NCBI RefSeq assembly: GCF_900156375.1
Contig: NZ_FTNK01000009.1
Location: forward strand, 124,001-188,000
Length of the DNA: 64,000 nt
Source of the DNA: Paenibacillus macquariensis
GTDB lineage: Bacteria; Bacillota; Bacilli; Paenibacillales; Paenibacillaceae
Direction: 5' to 3'
Part shown: in pieces, positions 63,598 through 64,000 of the stretch
Layout of the letters: each line of letters begins with the position of its first letter
Position numbering within the stretch: the first letter of the stretch is position 1
Position numbers and translations under genes: made by a program
The notes under the pieces: model-generated
The model's input: the letters and a program-made list of their open reading frames with translations, nothing else
What the model was told of the DNA's origin: nothing
The model's database searches: none

Positions 63598-63605
63598 TAA
63601 TAGAG

Positions 63606-63644
63606 AAAATCCGTCACCTTGTAGTAGGGGACGGATTTTTTTGC
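63606..63644 (+). terminator. Terminator after greA
   Basis: AAATCCGTC and GACGGATTT form the stem, with a 14-base loop and a T7 run. Confidence 0.88.
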
Positions 63645-63654
63645 GTTCACTCAT

Positions 63655-64000
63655 TTAACCATTTAATAATTTCTCAAGCTTAGGGAATACACGAAGTGCA
63701 TTACTATAGAATACTTGCTCCCAATAGGCTTCGGGAATTAAATTCTTTACGAAGCGGATGTAGGAATCCAAAGGGACAAGTGGCCAATCCGTTCCAAATA
63801 CTAATCTATCGTATCGTTCAGCGAATACGATAGCACGACGGAAATGATCTGTATAGGTTTGCTCTTGCATCATACGTTCAACCTTAGCATCGTCACCTAC
63901 AATCCAACCTGATAGATCAGCATACAGATTCGGATTTTTCTCTAATAAGGCTGCTGCATCCATAACCCAAGGATCGCCCAGATGGCACATCATGAAAGTA
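63655..64000 (-). CDS. Amidohydrolase, C-terminal part (5' end outside window)
   Basis: The frame is open to the right edge, so at least the first half is missing. The 115 visible residues are the C-terminal part of an Amidohydro_2-type TIM-barrel metal hydrolase: the conserved His in MMCHLGDPWV, NLYADLSGW, and the late Asp in RLVFGTDWPLVP. It ends SNALRVFPKLEKLL. Such enzymes are decarboxylases or hydrolases of small cyclic compounds. The substrate cannot be told. Confidence 0.85.
   Translation of the reverse strand, partial: TFMMCHLGDPWVMDAAALLEKNPNLYADLSGWIVGDDAKVERMMQEQTYTDHFRRAIVFAERYDRLVFGTDWPLVPLDSYIRFVKNLIPEAYWEQVFYSNALRVFPKLEKLLNG

Noticed and set aside
1..64000. CRISPR arrays, tRNA, rRNA or prophage
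   Set aside because: No regularly spaced direct repeats, no tRNA-like cloverleaf stretches with CCA ends, and no phage structural or integrase genes were seen by eye.

Overview
The window looks like the chromosome of a low-to-mid GC endospore-forming Firmicute, most likely Paenibacillus or a close relative. The grounds are: S-layer-homology (SLH) surface proteins, a copper-amine-oxidase-N plus NlpC/P60 wall enzyme, a DUF4309 lipoprotein, many Bacillus-type gene pairs (yobU/yobV, yvaF/yvaE/yvaD, yjlC/ndh), strong AGGAGG-type ribosome binding sites with frequent TTG/GTG starts, and intrinsic terminators after most transcription units. No rRNA, tRNA, CRISPR array, complete insertion sequence or prophage was found. 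The organism call is inference; no 16S or other marker is present.

Region by region. 0-12.1 kb: end of a large SLH surface protein, a divergent TetR/MFS pair sharing a 38-bp inverted repeat, a wall peptidase, a pentapeptide-repeat protein, a beta-lactamase-fold serine hydrolase whose C-terminus is frameshifted, a DUF1259 protein, a TetR/DHA2 efflux pair and a small membrane protein. 12.3-29.3 kb: an iron-acquisition island with six Fur-box-like sites. It holds a FecCD-type importer (ATPase plus two permeases) with a binding lipoprotein, then a pair of exporter-fold ABC half-transporters with an MFS protein and an AraC regulator. That order recalls ybtP-ybtQ-ybtX and ybtA of yersiniabactin uptake. 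Three more binding lipoproteins follow, with a further exporter-fold ABC protein between two of them, and an FNR/IruO-type reductase closes the island. No siderophore biosynthesis genes are visible, so the locus looks dedicated to uptake and reduction of siderophores, with one possible export step.

29.4-46 kb: a MarR regulator, a standalone PTS IIC-like membrane protein, an orphan CitA/DcuS-like sensor kinase preceded by a 7-bp tandem repeat, then GNAT, WYL and DinB proteins, a small SLH protein, a DUF4309 lipoprotein, bacterial nitric oxide synthase, a YhhN protein, a nitronate monooxygenase-like enzyme, a MarR/SDR pair, a yobV/yobU-like pair, a DHA1 efflux pump and a GIY-YIG protein. 46-54.4 kb: amino-sugar uptake and catabolism. 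An IIA(Glc)/IICB(NagE-like) PTS operon sits behind a RAT-like antiterminator and terminator, and further on a minus-strand operon encodes an RpiR regulator, nagB and nagA. The regulator appears to start at a non-canonical AUA codon. Between them lie a yvaF/yvaE/yvaD-like efflux unit and an HmoA-type heme monooxygenase. 54.7-64 kb: an RlmN-like radical SAM methyltransferase, a LysE exporter with an AraC regulator, a 114-bp inverted-repeat element, a POT peptide transporter, an SDR, the yjlC-ndh operon, a small membrane protein, greA and the C-terminal part of an amidohydrolase.

How they work together. The strongest functional unit is the iron island: Fur-controlled ferric-siderophore capture by four lipoproteins, import by two mechanistically different ABC systems, and intracellular reduction by the FNR-like enzyme. 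The second is the GlcNAc pathway, running from PTS uptake and phosphorylation through deacetylation (NagA) and deamination (NagB) under an RpiR-type sugar-phosphate sensor. Gene starts were chosen mainly by Shine-Dalgarno spacing and in many places are shorter than the longest open frame.
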